A DNA stretch of 64,000 bases, from assembly GCF_010731635.1 (NCBI RefSeq), contig NZ_AP022583.1:4092001-4156000 (forward strand), read 5' to 3'. A program made the position numbers and the translations under genes. The first letter of the stretch is position 1. Each line of letters opens with the position of its first letter. The stretch comes from Mycobacterium noviomagense (GTDB lineage Bacteria; Actinomycetota; Actinomycetes; Mycobacteriales; Mycobacteriaceae). The notes under the pieces are model-generated. The model worked only from the letters and a program-made list of their open reading frames with translations. It had not been told where the DNA came from and ran no database searches. This document shows, piece by piece, positions 1 to 10,222 of the stretch.

Positions 1-1
1 G

Positions 2-1213
2 GACTGGATCGTCGACATCGGACCGGGTGCCGGAGAGCACGGCGGCCAAATCGTGCACAGCGGAACGTATGACGAGCTGCTGCGGAACAAGAACTCGATC
101 ACCGGCGCCTATCTATCAGGCGCGGAAAGCATTGAGGTTCCGGCTATCCGGCGCCCCGTCGACAAAAGGCGCCGGCTCACGGTCGTCGGGGCGCGAGAAC
201 ACAACTTGCGCGAGATCGACGCGTCGTTTCCGCTCGGCGTGCTCACCTCGGTCACCGGGGTGTCCGGCTCCGGGAAGTCGACGCTGGTCAACGACATCCT
301 GGCCGCGGTGCTCGCCAACAAGCTCAACGGCGCCCGCCAGGTGCCGGGCCGGCACACCAGGGTCACCGGACTGGACCACGTCGACAAGCTGGTGCGGGTC
401 GACCAGTCGCCGATCGGACGCACCCCGCGGTCCAACCCCGCCACCTACACCGGAGTGTTCGACAAGATCCGCACCCTGTTCGCCGCCACCACCGAAGCGA
501 AAGTCCGTGGCTACCAACCGGGCCGGTTCTCGTTCAACGTCAAAGGCGGCCGCTGCGAAGCATGTTCGGGCGACGGCACCATCAAGATCGAGATGAACTT
601 CCTGCCGGACGTGTATGTGCCCTGCGAGGTATGCCATGGGGCGCGCTACAACAGAGAAACCCTCGAGGTGCACTACAAGGGCAAGACCATCTCCGAGGTG
701 CTCGACATGTCGATCGAGGAAGCCGAGGACTTCTTCGCGCCGATCACCGGCATCCACCGCTACCTGCGCACGCTTGTCGACGTCGGCCTCGGCTATGTGC
801 GGCTCGGTCAGCCGGCGCCGACACTGTCCGGCGGTGAGGCACAACGGGTGAAGCTGGCCTCCGAGCTGCAGAAGCGCTCCACCGGGCGTACGGTCTACAT
901 CCTCGACGAGCCCACCACCGGGCTGCACTTCGACGACATCCGCAAGCTGCTCAACGTCCTGAACGGCCTTGTCGACAAAGGCAATACCGTGATCGTGATC
1001 GAGCACAACCTCGACGTGATCAAGACATCGGACTGGATCATCGACATGGGACCCGAGGGCGGCGCCGAAGGCGGAACCATCGTGGCGGAAGGCACGCCAG
1101 AGGACATCGCGGCGGTACCCGAAAGCTACACCGGCAAGTTTCTGGCCGAGACGCTCGGTGTGCCGGTCAATGCGACGCCACGGTCGAACCGGCGTCGACG
1201 GGTCAGCGCGTAG
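2..1213 (+). CDS. uvrA: UvrABC excinuclease subunit A, 3' part
   Basis: The gene enters from the left edge, so its start is missing; 403 residues are visible. UvrA is the ATP-binding damage-recognition subunit of UvrABC nucleotide excision repair and acts in the cytoplasm. The visible part is the second ABC module: Walker A GSGKST at about base 266, the zinc module with two CxxC pairs 19 residues apart (about 556-640), the ABC signature [12 protein letters not shown] near 828 and Walker [12 protein letters not shown] near 895. It ends with a basic tail and TAG at 1211-1213. A conserved small gene on the opposite strand follows, as next to Rv1638 in M. tuberculosis. Confidence 0.97.
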   Translation, partial: DWIVDIGPGAGEHGGQIVHSGTYDELLRNKNSITGAYLSGAESIEVPAIRRPVDKRRRLTVVGAREHNLREIDASFPLGVLTSVTGVSGSGKSTLVNDILAAVLANKLNGARQVPGRHTRVTGLDHVDKLVRVDQSPIGRTPRSNPATYTGVFDKIRTLFAATTEAKVRGYQPGRFSFNVKGGRCEACSGDGTIKIEMNFLPDVYVPCEVCHGARYNRETLEVHYKGKTISEVLDMSIEEAEDFFAPITGIHRYLRTLVDVGLGYVRLGQPAPTLSGGEAQRVKLASELQKRSTGRTVYILDEPTTGLHFDDIRKLLNVLNGLVDKGNTVIVIEHNLDVIKTSDWIIDMGPEGGAEGGTIVAEGTPEDIAAVPESYTGKFLAETLGVPVNATPRSNRRRRVSA

Positions 1214-1225
1214 CGGGTCTTGTCG

Positions 1226-1252
1226 CGCCGAGTATGTAGGTTGTGCTCGGCG
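1226..1252. terminator. possible hairpin terminator after uvrA
   Basis: Arms CGCCGAG (1226-1232) and CTCGGCG (1246-1252) pair perfectly around a 13-nt loop, 13 bases after the uvrA stop. There is no U run, so it is only a candidate mycobacterial-type terminator between the convergent genes. Confidence 0.35.
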
Positions 1253-1299
1253 AATCGGCGAAATCGCGCGTACAAGTTGCGCACTCGGTGGCGCACCGC

Positions 1300-1578
1300 T
1301 TAGCGGGTGTCCTCACGCATCGATTCGCGGATGGCAGCCAGCCGTTCTGCTGCCGCTTTTTGCCGGGCCTGGTACTGCTCCTCGATGCTGCGTCCCTCTG
1401 GGCTTTCGGCGTCCAACTCGGCTGCGCCGATTGATGTTTCGAATCGCGTCTCGATCTTCTCACGGACCGAATCGAATGTCGGTACGCCCGAGGTGTCGTA
1501 GCCGGGTTCGGTGTCCCCAGCTCCGGAGTTGGACCCGGCGCCAGGCTCAGTAGGAGGAGGCTTCGCAGCGTCAGGCAT
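1300..1578 (-). CDS. conserved mycobacterial hypothetical protein (Rv1638A position)
   Basis: A 92-residue acidic, soluble protein with no signal peptide or membrane segment. The N-terminal 35 residues are low-complexity (P, G, S, T). The rest is a likely helix, with EEQYQARQKAAAERLAAIRE suggesting a short amphipathic or coiled segment. It starts at ATG 1578-1576. It lies convergent to uvrA and divergent from the DUF2127 gene, the place of Rv1638A in M. tuberculosis. I do not know its function; position and codon use make it a real gene. Confidence 0.7.
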   Translation of the reverse strand: MPDAAKPPPTEPGAGSNSGAGDTEPGYDTSGVPTFDSVREKIETRFETSIGAAELDAESPEGRSIEEQYQARQKAAAERLAAIRESMREDTR

Positions 1579-1667
1579 CTGGACATGCTATCGCCCAGGG
1601 ACCTGCTGTCACCTCGGCTAGTTGCGAAACAGACGCTTGGCTGCGGATCGGCCCACAGTGACATAGC

Positions 1668-2456
1668 GTGCTAAGGGTGGTGGACTTCGCGCTGCGATCG
1701 TGTGGATTGCGCGGGCATGCGACATTTGCCCCCGACGAGCCGGCGCTACGGGAACGCCTGAAAGTCGACACTCCGGCCGGCGAGGCGTGGCGCTGCTTGC
1801 GGTGCGAAACCTTCGTAGTCGGCCCTCCCCGGCAGAGCGGTCCGGCGGACACGGCACCGGAGATCCCGCGGGGGCGGATGTTGCGGGACCGGACGTTGAT
1901 GCGGGCGCTCGCGGTTGAACGCGCGATTCGGGGCGTTGTCTTTCTATTGCTGGCGGCCGGCGTGCTCAAGGTCCGTGGCTCACGGGAACGGTTGCAGCAG
2001 GCGTTCGAGCAAGATCTTCCGTTGATCCGGCCGTTGGCCAACCAGATCGGATGGAATCCCGACAACTCCAAAATCGTCCGTCACATCGCGCACCTGTTCG
2101 CGCTTTCGTCGTCGACGTTTTTGTGGATCGCCCTCGCGTTCGCGGCCTACGCGGTGATCGAGTTCATCGAGGCTGTTGGGCTGTGGCTGGTACAGCGGTG
2201 GGGCGAATATTTCGCGGTGGTTGCAACCAGCGTCTTCCTGCCGCTGGAAGTCTATGAGCTCACCGAAAGAATCACGGCTGTGCGGATTACCGCATTTCTG
2301 ATCAACGTCGTCGCGGTGGTGTGGCTGCTATGGAGCAAACACCTCTTCGGCCTCAACGGCGGCGCGGACGCCTACCGGAACGAGCACCGCGCACAAAGCC
2401 TGTTGACCGTGGAACGCGCCGGTCTGCGCGAAACCGCCGGCAAATCAAGCAGTTAG
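1668..2456 (+). CDS. DUF2127-type membrane protein with N-terminal CxxC
   Basis: A 262-residue protein. The first 60 residues are soluble and contain a CLRC pair (WRCLRCETF), a short metal-binding-like motif that often precedes the membrane part in this family. Then come four hydrophobic stretches: RGVVFLLLAAGVLKV, the segment around FLWIALAFAAYAVIEFIEAV, YFAVVATSVFLPLEVYEL, and FLINVVAVVWLLW. The general build (VERAIRGV, then a loop with NPDN, then WGEYFAV) fits DUF2127, whose function is unknown. The start at GTG 1668 is uncertain; GTG 1680 is possible, and no clear Shine-Dalgarno separates them. The 3' end overlaps the convergent neighbour by 4 bases. Confidence 0.75.
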   Translation: MLRVVDFALRSCGLRGHATFAPDEPALRERLKVDTPAGEAWRCLRCETFVVGPPRQSGPADTAPEIPRGRMLRDRTLMRALAVERAIRGVVFLLLAAGVLKVRGSRERLQQAFEQDLPLIRPLANQIGWNPDNSKIVRHIAHLFALSSSTFLWIALAFAAYAVIEFIEAVGLWLVQRWGEYFAVVATSVFLPLEVYELTERITAVRITAFLINVVAVVWLLWSKHLFGLNGGADAYRNEHRAQSLLTVERAGLRETAGKSSS

Positions 2457-2791
2457 CCCTCAGTGAGCCGCTGGGGATCGAGGTAGTGCACCATCTGTTG
2501 CCAGTACACCAATGTCAGCGCCATCTGCGCGGTTGCCGCTGCCGCGATGCCGAGTCGACGCCGACGCGCCGCGGCGATCGCAGTGACGGCCGCGACGGAC
2601 GTCGCGGCGCTGATGGCCAGTGCGGCGTCTTTGGGCCTGCGGGTGATCCACAGCTCTTCGCCCAGCATCGCCCGAGTGGACCAGCCCCGCTCGTGGCCCG
2701 GCTTGCCGAACAGGACCGGATTGACCGTGAACCACAAGCCGACCAACGCCGCCTGATCCCACCGTCGCGTCCAGACCGGCACCAGGACCAC
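2453..2791 (-). CDS. small membrane protein, DUF6653-like; start codon unclear
   Basis: 112 residues are readable from GTG 2791, with a conserved-looking stretch ALVGLWFTVNPVLF and a second hydrophobic region (ALAISAATSVAAVTAIAAA). It resembles the DUF6653 family of small membrane proteins; this is recognition of pattern, not a search. The reading frame stays open upstream to the stop of the esterase gene at 2882-2884 and still encodes NPWSAWTRW there, a motif that looks like part of the family N-terminus. No ATG, GTG or TTG exists in that stretch. The true start may be a rare codon (CTG 2878-2876) or the gene may have lost its start. It would be the second gene after the Rv1639c-like esterase. 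Confidence 0.55.
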   Translation of the reverse strand: MVLVPVWTRRWDQAALVGLWFTVNPVLFGKPGHERGWSTRAMLGEELWITRRPKDAALAISAATSVAAVTAIAAARRRRLGIAAAATAQMALTLVYWQQMVHYLDPQRLTEG

Positions 2792-2881
2792 GGGTGTGCT
2801 GGCCCAGCGTGTCCAGGCACTCCACGGATTGCAGTGACGAGCGAATATCGCGCGGTGAGCCCGTGCGACCGATGTCAGGGG

Positions 2882-4363
2882 CTACTTGGCCGCGGCGTGG
2901 CCGTGCGGCGCCGGGCCCGGGGCCGGCGGCGGGGGTGGATTCGCCGGGGTGGGCAGTGGCACCCGGGCCACGCCGGGAGTATCGAGTTGGCCGGCCAGCC
3001 ATGGCAAGGCTGCCGTGAACATCCGGTCCGCGAACGGCCAGTCATGCTTGCCCTGCTGCGTGATCACCGCGCAGTCGATGCCATTGGCCCGGCCCAGCGT
3101 GCACAGCGACTGGGCGGCCAACGCCTGCTCATTGGGGTGACCGGTGAGCAACCGGCCGGCGACCGTGCCGGCGTCAGCGACCGCCACGCTGCGATGCTGC
3201 GCCGGCACGCCGTCGGAGTTGACCCCGAACCAGCCGGCAACTCCGGTGTAGGGCCCGTGTCGCTTGATGACGGTGGTCGGGTCGAATGCAGCCCATGCGG
3301 CGCCGTTGCCGCCGAACAGCCGGGCAATGGTCTGCGCCTTGGTCCCGGTGTTGGGGCCCAGATCACCGGCGATGTCAACGAAAGCGCTGAACAGCTCGGG
3401 GTGCATGACGGTCAGATCGACGGCGCACGTCCCGCCCATCGAAAAGCCCACGATGCCCCAGTTCGACCGATCCGGGCTGACCCCGAAGGTCGACACCATG
3501 AACGGCAGCACGTCCTTGGTGAGGTGGTCGGCGGCATTGCCGCGGGCGCCGTTCACACATTCGGTGTCGTTGTTGAACGAGCCCCCCGAGTCCGCGAACA
3601 CGAACACCGGCGCGTTGCCCCCGTGCGCGGCAGCGAACTCGTCGATCGTCGCCACCGCATTGCCGGCGCGCAGCCAGTCGGCGGGCGTGTTGAACTCGCC
3701 GCCGATCATCATCACGGTAGGCAGCCGTGGCGGCGGAGTGCTGGCAAACCATGCCGGCGGCAGGTACACCAGCTCGCCACGGTGCTTGAAGTGTGACGCG
3801 TCGGCGGGAATCGTGACCGGCACCACGCTGCCGCGAGGGGGAAGCGCGCGCTTGCCGGCCATCGCGTTCACGGTCGTCTTGTCGGTCTGGTCAGGCAACG
3901 GGCCGGAGGTCACCTGGTTCCACGCCGTCTGCACCGTGGGGAAATAGCCCACCCACCCGTTGAGCGCCAGCCCTGCGCTAGCCAAGCACAAGGGCACAGC
4001 CAGGATCGACGTCGCACGCCGCCACCAGCGGGCGCTGCGCCACCCCAGCAACAGGACCGCGGCGGCGGCGCCGGTCAACGCAATCCACAGCCACAGCGTG
4101 AGCGGCGCCGGCTCGTCGGCCAGCCCGTCGGTGTCGATGAACCAGCGTGTCCCGGCTGCGACCACGATGCCGACGGCCGCCGCCACCGGCAGCCCCAGCA
4201 CCCGCCAGCGGCGTGATCGCCATCCAATCGCTAGCACCAGCACAACCGCCGTCAGCGCCTGGACCGTGATCGGCACCCACCCGTGCATGAGCGAGGTGTG
4301 GTGACCGACCAGCAGCGGCGCAGCGACAGTTACAGAGGATGCCCCCACGTCATTCATTGTCAT
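2882..4363 (-). CDS. membrane-anchored esterase of the alpha/beta hydrolase fold (Rv1639c-like)
   Basis: 493 residues from ATG 4363 (MTMNDVG; a second ATG at 4357), close to the 489 residues known for Rv1639c. The first ~160 residues hold four or five membrane helices. The rest is an esterase-D/mycolyltransferase-like domain: nucleophile elbow GFSMGG, an oxyanion-type segment MMIGGEFNTP, ADSGGSFNND, and a C-terminal histidine in GKHDWPFAD. It ends in a proline-rich tail. The topology suggests a catalytic domain outside the membrane, so a cell-envelope ester is the likely substrate; the substrate itself is unknown. The frame is open further upstream into lysX, but that extension has no family resemblance, so the 4363 start is chosen. 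Confidence 0.82.
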   Translation of the reverse strand: MTMNDVGASSVTVAAPLLVGHHTSLMHGWVPITVQALTAVVLVLAIGWRSRRWRVLGLPVAAAVGIVVAAGTRWFIDTDGLADEPAPLTLWLWIALTGAAAAVLLLGWRSARWWRRATSILAVPLCLASAGLALNGWVGYFPTVQTAWNQVTSGPLPDQTDKTTVNAMAGKRALPPRGSVVPVTIPADASHFKHRGELVYLPPAWFASTPPPRLPTVMMIGGEFNTPADWLRAGNAVATIDEFAAAHGGNAPVFVFADSGGSFNNDTECVNGARGNAADHLTKDVLPFMVSTFGVSPDRSNWGIVGFSMGGTCAVDLTVMHPELFSAFVDIAGDLGPNTGTKAQTIARLFGGNGAAWAAFDPTTVIKRHGPYTGVAGWFGVNSDGVPAQHRSVAVADAGTVAGRLLTGHPNEQALAAQSLCTLGRANGIDCAVITQQGKHDWPFADRMFTAALPWLAGQLDTPGVARVPLPTPANPPPPPAPGPAPHGHAAAK

Positions 4364-4448
4364 CCATTGTGATGCATCGGTGAACGCATTCACGAGCGGT
4401 TCACGAACTGCTACCCACCCGTCACGTTGCTGGCGGGCATTTCGTGTG

Positions 4449-7400
4449 CTACCGCGGTTTGGCCAGCGGGAAGGGCAGGGTCTCGCGGATGCCGCGGCCG
4501 GTGATGAGCATGACAACGCGGTCGACACCCATTCCGAGACCGCCTGTGGGTGGCATCGCGTATTCCATCGCCTGCAGGAAGTCCTCGTCGAGCTCCATGG
4601 CCTCGGGGTCACCGCCAGCGGCGAGCAACGATTGCTCCTGCAGGCGGCGGCGCTGCTCGACCGGGTCGGTGAGTTCGGTGTAGGCAGTGCCGAGCTCGAC
4701 GCCCCAAGCGACCAGATCCCAGCGTTCGGCCACACCGCATATACTGCGATGCGGCCGGGTCAGCGGCGACACCGACGTCGGAAAGTCGATGTAGAACGTC
4801 GGCTGTTCGGTGCGGGACTCGACCAGATGCTCATAGAGCTCGAGCACCACCGCGCCGGCATCCCAGCGTCGCAGATAAGGGACGTTGGCGGTGTCGGCCA
4901 GCTTGCGCAGCGTCGCCACGTCGGTGTCGGCGTCGACGTATTCACCGAGTGCCTCGGACACCGCGTCGTGCACCGTCTTCACCGGCCAAACACCGGAGAT
5001 GTCGACCGGTTTGAGGCCCTTGCCCGCCGGCTCATCTGAGGGTCGCAGCACGATCTGCTCGCCGTGCGCCGCCTCGGCGGCGTTCTGGATCAACTCCCGA
5101 CAGCCGTCCATCCAGGTCCGATAGTCGGCGTGCGCCTGGTAGGCCTCCAGCAGCGTGAACTCCGGGTTATGACTGGAGTCGACGCCTTCATTCCGAAACG
5201 CCCGGCCCAGCTCGAACACCCGCTCCACGCCGCCGACGCAGAGCCGCTTCAGGTACAGCTCCGGCGCGATGCGCAGGTACAGGTCCATGTCGTAGCTGTT
5301 GATGTGGGTGATGAACGGGCGAGCACTGGCGCCGCCGTGGATCTGCTGCAGGACCGGCGTCTCAACTTCCACGAAGCCCTTGGCGAACAGCGTCTCCCGC
5401 AGCGAACGCAACACCTTGCTGCGCACCGCGATCAGTTCACGCGACTCAGTGTTGACCGCCAGGTCGAGGTAGCGGGTCCGCACCCGAGCCTCGGCGTCGG
5501 TGAGCCCGTTCCACTTGTTGGGAAGCGGACGCAGGCACTTGCCGATCAGCCGCCATCGGCGAACCAGCAACGAGCGCGTCCCGTTTTTGCTGAATCCCAT
5601 GTGCCCGGTCACTTCCACCAGATCGCCCAGATCGATGGCGTGGGTGAAATCGGCGGTGCAACCCTCTTCGAGCTGCGAATTGTCCAGCAGCACCTGCATT
5701 TCCGCCGACCAGTCGCGTAACTGGGCGAACAGCACGCCGCCGAAGTCGCGGATGCGCAGCACGCGGCCGGACACCGAAACGCTCGCCTGGTCGTCGGCCG
5801 CCAAAGCGCTGGCGACGCTGTGACTGGGCGGGTGACCTACCGGGTAGGCGTCAACTCCGTTGGCTTGCAACGCCTTCAGCTTCGCCAGCCGTACCCGTAC
5901 CTGTTCGGGCAGCCGCCGCTGCGACTCGTCCCACTCAGAAGGCTCGGCGCGCTGGAGATCACTCAGATCGGGGGCGGTTCCGTCGTGGTGCAAGAGCCCG
6001 GTCGCCACCAGCGTCGGCGGCACCGACGGATGGTGACCGGTGTGCTGCTTGGTGCGGCGACTGAAGGGGAACACCAGAAAGCCCTCGGCGAGGGCGGAAG
6101 CGACGCCGACCCGCGGAATCATCCGCGCGTCCTCGTAGCAGGCGTAGCGCGGCACCCATTCCGGTTGATATTTCGCGTTCGAGCGGTACAGCGTCTCCAG
6201 CTGCCACCAGCGTGAGAAGAACACCAGCAGTCCCCGCCACAGCCGGGCGATCGGCCCGGCGCCGAGCTGCGCGCCCTGAGCGAACGCAGAGCGGAACATC
6301 GCGAAGTTCAGCGAAATGCGGCCAATGCCAAGGCGTTCGCCATGCAGGGCCAGTTCACTGACCATGAGCTCGATGGTGCCGTTAGGGGATTGGGGGGAGC
6401 GGCGCATCAGGTCCAGCGACACGCCGTTGTGCCCCCACGGCACCAGCGAGAGCATCGCCACCACCTCGTGGTCGTGGCGCAGCGCCTCCACCAGGAGGCA
6501 GTCGCCGTCGGCCGGGTCACCGAGCCGGCCGAGGGCCATGGAGAACCCGCGCTCGGTCTCGGTGTCCCGCCAGGCATCGGCACGTTCGATCACGTGTGCC
6601 ATCTCGTCGGCGGCAATTTCCAGATGCCGGCGGATCCGCACGGTCAACCCGGCGCGGCGTGCCCGGGTGACCGCCTGGCGCACCCCGCGCATGTCCGGGC
6701 CGGACAGTTTGAAATCGGCGGTGTGCAAAACGGCTTCGTCGCCGAGTTCCAGGGCGTTCAAGCCTGCCCGACGAAACGCTTGTGCGCCTTGCAAACTAGC
6801 GCCCATGACACCGGGCGTCCAACCGTAAGTTTGGGACAGCTGCAGCCACACGTCGATGGCTTTCGGCCAAGCCGCGGGGTCACCGATCGGGTCGCCGCTG
6901 GCAAGGCACACGCCGACCTCGACCCGGTAGGTGATGGCGGCGCGGCCGTTAGGCGCGAACACCACCGACTTGTCGCGGCGCGTGGCGAAGTAGCCGAGAG
7001 AGTCGTTTTTCCCGTACAACTCGAGCAGACCGCGGATGGCGGATTCGTCCTCTCCGGTCAGCGCGTTCTCGGCGCGCTGAGATTGGAACAGCACGATCGC
7101 GGCGACCATCAGCGCCAGTGCGCCGAGCAGGCCGAAGAGGTCGTTGAGAATGACGTGCGGGCGGCCCTGGAACAGATCGGGGTCGGCCAGCGCGAACCCG
7201 ACGACTCGGTTCACCACGTAGGGCAACCGATCCTGGCGCGCCAGCGAGCCGGGGAACAGTTCGACCAGTCCCCAAGACAGCAGAATCCCGACCGCCCACC
7301 CGGCAAGCAGCACGCCGGCCGACTTGTAGAGCGCGCCATGGCGAACCTTGGCCCAGAACTCTCGGTAGGCCAAAACAAGCAGGACGACCGCGGCAACGTG

Positions 7401-7760
7401 CAGCGTGAAGCCGAAGCTTTCCCCGAACGTCTCCAGCGGCGTGTTTCCGCCCGCTGCCAGATCCGCGACGTTCAACCCGGCGGCAATGATCAGGTTGCCG
7501 AGCAACACCCACCAGGCGATGCGCTTGCGCGCCGTGAGCGCGCCGGCCAGCAAGGCCAGAATGAACGACCACGCGAAGCTGGTGTCGGGAAAGTTGAAGA
7601 CGTAGTCGTTGATGAACTCCCGCGGGACCTTGATGACCCACCTGACGAGCGGCGACACGCTCGCCACCAGTGACAGGGTGGCGATGACGCCGACGGTCCA
7701 ACCGGCGGCCGCCGGAACCCAGCGGTACCGGGACGTCGGCCGGCTCGTGGTTAGGGTCAC
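4449..7760 (-). CDS. lysX: bifunctional phosphatidylglycerol lysyltransferase / lysyl-tRNA synthetase LysX
   Basis: 1103 residues. LysX charges tRNA with lysine and transfers the lysine to phosphatidylglycerol, giving lysyl-phosphatidylglycerol, which protects the membrane from cationic peptides. The first ~230 residues carry about six or seven membrane helices. Next comes the MprF-type transferase domain (for example [19 protein letters not shown] and [20 protein letters not shown]). The C-terminal ~480 residues are a class II LysU-like synthetase with an OB-fold ([20 protein letters not shown]), motif 2 ([20 protein letters not shown]) and motif 3 ([15 protein letters not shown]). It is shorter than Rv1640c (1172 residues) only at the variable N-terminus. 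The GTG start at 7760 is the first in frame that precedes the conserved region. Confidence 0.95.
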   Translation of the reverse strand: MTLTTSRPTSRYRWVPAAAGWTVGVIATLSLVASVSPLVRWVIKVPREFINDYVFNFPDTSFAWSFILALLAGALTARKRIAWWVLLGNLIIAAGLNVADLAAGGNTPLETFGESFGFTLHVAAVVLLVLAYREFWAKVRHGALYKSAGVLLAGWAVGILLSWGLVELFPGSLARQDRLPYVVNRVVGFALADPDLFQGRPHVILNDLFGLLGALALMVAAIVLFQSQRAENALTGEDESAIRGLLELYGKNDSLGYFATRRDKSVVFAPNGRAAITYRVEVGVCLASGDPIGDPAAWPKAIDVWLQLSQTYGWTPGVMGASLQGAQAFRRAGLNALELGDEAVLHTADFKLSGPDMRGVRQAVTRARRAGLTVRIRRHLEIAADEMAHVIERADAWRDTETERGFSMALGRLGDPADGDCLLVEALRHDHEVVAMLSLVPWGHNGVSLDLMRRSPQSPNGTIELMVSELALHGERLGIGRISLNFAMFRSAFAQGAQLGAGPIARLWRGLLVFFSRWWQLETLYRSNAKYQPEWVPRYACYEDARMIPRVGVASALAEGFLVFPFSRRTKQHTGHHPSVPPTLVATGLLHHDGTAPDLSDLQRAEPSEWDESQRRLPEQVRVRLAKLKALQANGVDAYPVGHPPSHSVASALAADDQASVSVSGRVLRIRDFGGVLFAQLRDWSAEMQVLLDNSQLEEGCTADFTHAIDLGDLVEVTGHMGFSKNGTRSLLVRRWRLIGKCLRPLPNKWNGLTDAEARVRTRYLDLAVNTESRELIAVRSKVLRSLRETLFAKGFVEVETPVLQQIHGGASARPFITHINSYDMDLYLRIAPELYLKRLCVGGVERVFELGRAFRNEGVDSSHNPEFTLLEAYQAHADYRTWMDGCRELIQNAAEAAHGEQIVLRPSDEPAGKGLKPVDISGVWPVKTVHDAVSEALGEYVDADTDVATLRKLADTANVPYLRRWDAGAVVLELYEHLVESRTEQPTFYIDFPTSVSPLTRPHRSICGVAERWDLVAWGVELGTAYTELTDPVEQRRRLQEQSLLAAGGDPEAMELDEDFLQAMEYAMPPTGGLGMGVDRVVMLITGRGIRETLPFPLAKPR

Positions 7761-7850
7761 AGACCGCGAGGATATTCGCTTCAGCTGGGACGCGCGTAAG
7801 ACGACATCGCGACCACCGCATCTAGCTGCCGGTCAGCACGTCATGACTGC

Positions 7851-8125
7851 TAAACTGGCCGGTGCGACCGTCCCGGCGAAGGCTGGGAACAGCAAGTGGA
7901 GTCCCACTCCCACCGCTGGCCGAGAGAAATTCTCCTCCCAGGCTCAGCGGTCCGGTCACAGGCATCGCGCCTGTTCTGCGCACACCGCAGGCGGCTCAGT
8001 CCGCGACCGGTCGGCACTAGGGCCCTGCTGCAGCAGGGCCTTTTTGCTGATGGCAGGGCATCCACCTGCTGCATCCACGGAACCGAGCGCCGGTCGCGAC
8101 AAAGAAGACAACCAAGGGAGGCCAC
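7851..8125 (+). promoter_or_regulatory. infC operon promoter and long leader
   Basis: The 365 bases between lysX and infC hold no gene. TAAACT at 7851-7856 is a good -10 element; transcription from about 7863 would give a leader of ~260 nt. The leader contains several small hairpins (GAGA/TCTC around 7921-7933, CAGGC/GCCTG around 7960-7975) and a strong intrinsic terminator at 8021-8045, well before the infC ribosome site at 8116. That layout suggests control of infC-rpmI-rplT by premature termination. Similar leaders are known upstream of infC/rpmI/rplT in other bacteria, where IF3 or L20 is involved; which signal acts here is not visible. Confidence 0.6.
8021..8045 (+). terminator. intrinsic terminator / attenuator in the infC leader
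   Basis: The perfect 20-bp palindrome GGCCCTGCTGCAGCAGGGCC (8021-8040) is followed directly by TTTTT. It lies 80 bases before the infC start and on the infC strand, so it is more likely an attenuator than an end-of-gene terminator. Confidence 0.75.
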
Positions 8126-8722
<597 letters not shown>

Positions 8723-8745
8723 CCAGACAGCAGAACTGAGGACAC

Positions 8746-8940
8746 ATGCCCAAAGCCAAGACCCACAGTGGGGCTTCAAAACGATTCCGCCGCACCGGAA
8801 CCGGCAAAATCGTGCGTCAGCACGCCAACCGGCGGCACCTGTTCGAGCACAAGCCCACCACGCGGACCCGACGGCTGGAGGGCCGCACCGCGGTGTCAGC
8901 GAATGACACCAAGCGGGTTAAGTCGATGCTGAACGGCTGA
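8746..8940 (+). CDS. rpmI: 50S ribosomal protein L35
   Basis: 64 residues, starting [20 protein letters not shown], which is the usual L35 N-terminus; the length and the very basic composition fit the family. It is a structural protein of the large subunit. It starts 23 bases after infC and precedes rplT, the standard operon order. Confidence 0.97.
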   Translation: MPKAKTHSGASKRFRRTGTGKIVRQHANRRHLFEHKPTTRTRRLEGRTAVSANDTKRVKSMLNG

Positions 8941-8977
8941 CCAGGTCAGTACGTCCGACCGAGGATAGGAATACCCA

Positions 8978-9367
8978 ATGGCACGCGTGAAGCGGGCAGT
9001 CAACGCCCACAAGAAGCGTCGCACCATCCTGAAGGCCTCAAAAGGCTATCGCGGCCAGCGGTCTCGCCTCTACCGCAAAGCCAAAGAGCAGCAGCTACAT
9101 TCGCTGAACTACGCGTTCCGCGATCGTCGGGCACGCAAGGGCGAGTTCCGCAAGCTGTGGATCTCCCGGATTAACGCGGCAGCGCGCGCTAACGACATCA
9201 CCTACAACCGGCTCATCCAAGGCCTCAAGGCCGCCGGCGTCGAAGTGGACCGCAAGAACCTCGCAGACATCGCAGTGAGTGATCCGGCGGCGTTCACCGC
9301 ACTGGTCGACGTGGCTCGGGCGGCACTGCCCGACAACGTCAACGCGCCTTCGGGAGAAGCTGCCTGA
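8978..9367 (+). CDS. rplT: 50S ribosomal protein L20
   Basis: 129 residues, beginning [19 protein letters not shown] with the typical long basic N-terminal extension ([16 protein letters not shown]) and the globular RNA-binding C-domain ([19 protein letters not shown]). L20 is needed early in 50S assembly and in many bacteria represses its own operon. An AGGA-type ribosome site (GAGGATAGGA, about 8961-8970) precedes the ATG. Third gene of infC-rpmI-rplT. Confidence 0.97.
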   Translation: MARVKRAVNAHKKRRTILKASKGYRGQRSRLYRKAKEQQLHSLNYAFRDRRARKGEFRKLWISRINAAARANDITYNRLIQGLKAAGVEVDRKNLADIAVSDPAAFTALVDVARAALPDNVNAPSGEAA

Positions 9368-9370
9368 CAC

Positions 9371-9418
9371 CGCCCGGCGACGATGCAGAGCGCGGAGCGC
9401 GATGAGGAGGAGCCGGGC
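9371..9418 (+). repeat. MIRU-like dispersed repeat, copy 1
   Basis: The core GGCGACGATGCAGAGCG followed by GCGATGAGGAGGAGC is shared with copies at 19394-19434 (inverted), 42451-42497 and 56627-56674. It fills the gap between rplT and tsnR. It resembles the mycobacterial interspersed repetitive units known from M. tuberculosis, which also sit between genes of one operon. Confidence 0.7.
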
Positions 9419-9445
9419 AATCGGACCTGGCCCGGCGACGGCCCG

Positions 9446-10222
9446 GTGCTGACCGAACGCTCGGCCCGGGTGGTCGCGGCGGTCAAACTTCACCGTCATG
9501 TCCGGCGACGCAGCGCGAAGCGGTTTCTCGCCGAAGGCCCGAATCTGGTCGAGGCGGCATCCAGGCGCGGTCTGGTCCGCGAAATCTTTGTCACTGAGTC
9601 CGCGGCGTACCGGCACGTCGAGCTATTGCACGCCCAAGACGTCCCGGTCCACCTGGTGAATGAGCGTGCCGCCAAAGCGCTTTCGGATACGGTGACTCCG
9701 GCGGGCATGGTCGCGGTGTGCGAAATGCCCGCCACCGCCCTGGAAGACGTCCTGGCCGGCAATCCGGCGCTGGTCGCAGCTGCCGTCGAGATCAGCGAGC
9801 CCGGCAACGCTGGCACGTTGATCCGCATCGCGGACGCCATGGGCGCCGCGGCGGTGATCCTCCTGGGGCACAGCGTCGATCCGTACAACGGCAAGTGCCT
9901 GCGCGCCTCGGCCGGCAGCATCTTCGCGATCCCGGTCGTGGTCGCCCCGGATGCGCGGGCGGCTGTCGAGGCGATGCATAACGCGGGGCTGCAGGTGCTG
10001 GCCACCACGCTGGACGGCCAGACCAGCCTCGACGAGGCCGGACCGCTGCTGGATCAGCCGACGGCGTGGCTGTTCGGTCCCGAATCACATGGCCTGCCCG
10101 ATGAGCTCGCACGGTTGGCCGACTACCGGGTGCGCATCCCGATGTCGGGCAGCGCGGAGAGCCTCAATGTTGCTGCGGCAGCGGCGATTTGCCTATACCA
10201 GAGCTCGCGGGCACTGCGGTGA
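9446..10222 (+). CDS. tsnR: SpoU-family RNA 2'-O-methyltransferase
   Basis: 258 residues from GTG 9446 (VLTERSARVV), close to the 260 residues of Rv1644 (TsnR). The frame is open to ATG 9383, but that part is the dispersed repeat, so the later start is preferred; no strong Shine-Dalgarno lies in front of it. An N-terminal substrate-binding domain (residues ~1-100) is followed by the SPOUT domain with its three motifs: NAGTLIRIADAMGA, LFGPESHGLPDEL and PMSGSAESLNVAAAAAI. It probably methylates a ribose in rRNA using S-adenosylmethionine; the exact nucleotide is not known. The 3' end overlaps the convergent MpaB gene by 30 bases. Confidence 0.88.
   Translation: MLTERSARVVAAVKLHRHVRRRSAKRFLAEGPNLVEAASRRGLVREIFVTESAAYRHVELLHAQDVPVHLVNERAAKALSDTVTPAGMVAVCEMPATALEDVLAGNPALVAAAVEISEPGNAGTLIRIADAMGAAAVILLGHSVDPYNGKCLRASAGSIFAIPVVVAPDARAAVEAMHNAGLQVLATTLDGQTSLDEAGPLLDQPTAWLFGPESHGLPDELARLADYRVRIPMSGSAESLNVAAAAAICLYQSSRALR

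Noticed and set aside
2321..3796. Open frame of 491 codons on the plus strand
   Set aside because: It lies antisense to the esterase gene, has no ribosome site and its composition (R, G, Q, H) is typical of a GC-rich shadow frame.
6342..7673. Open frame of 443 codons on the plus strand
   Set aside because: It is antisense to lysX, whose domains and motifs are clear over the same bases.
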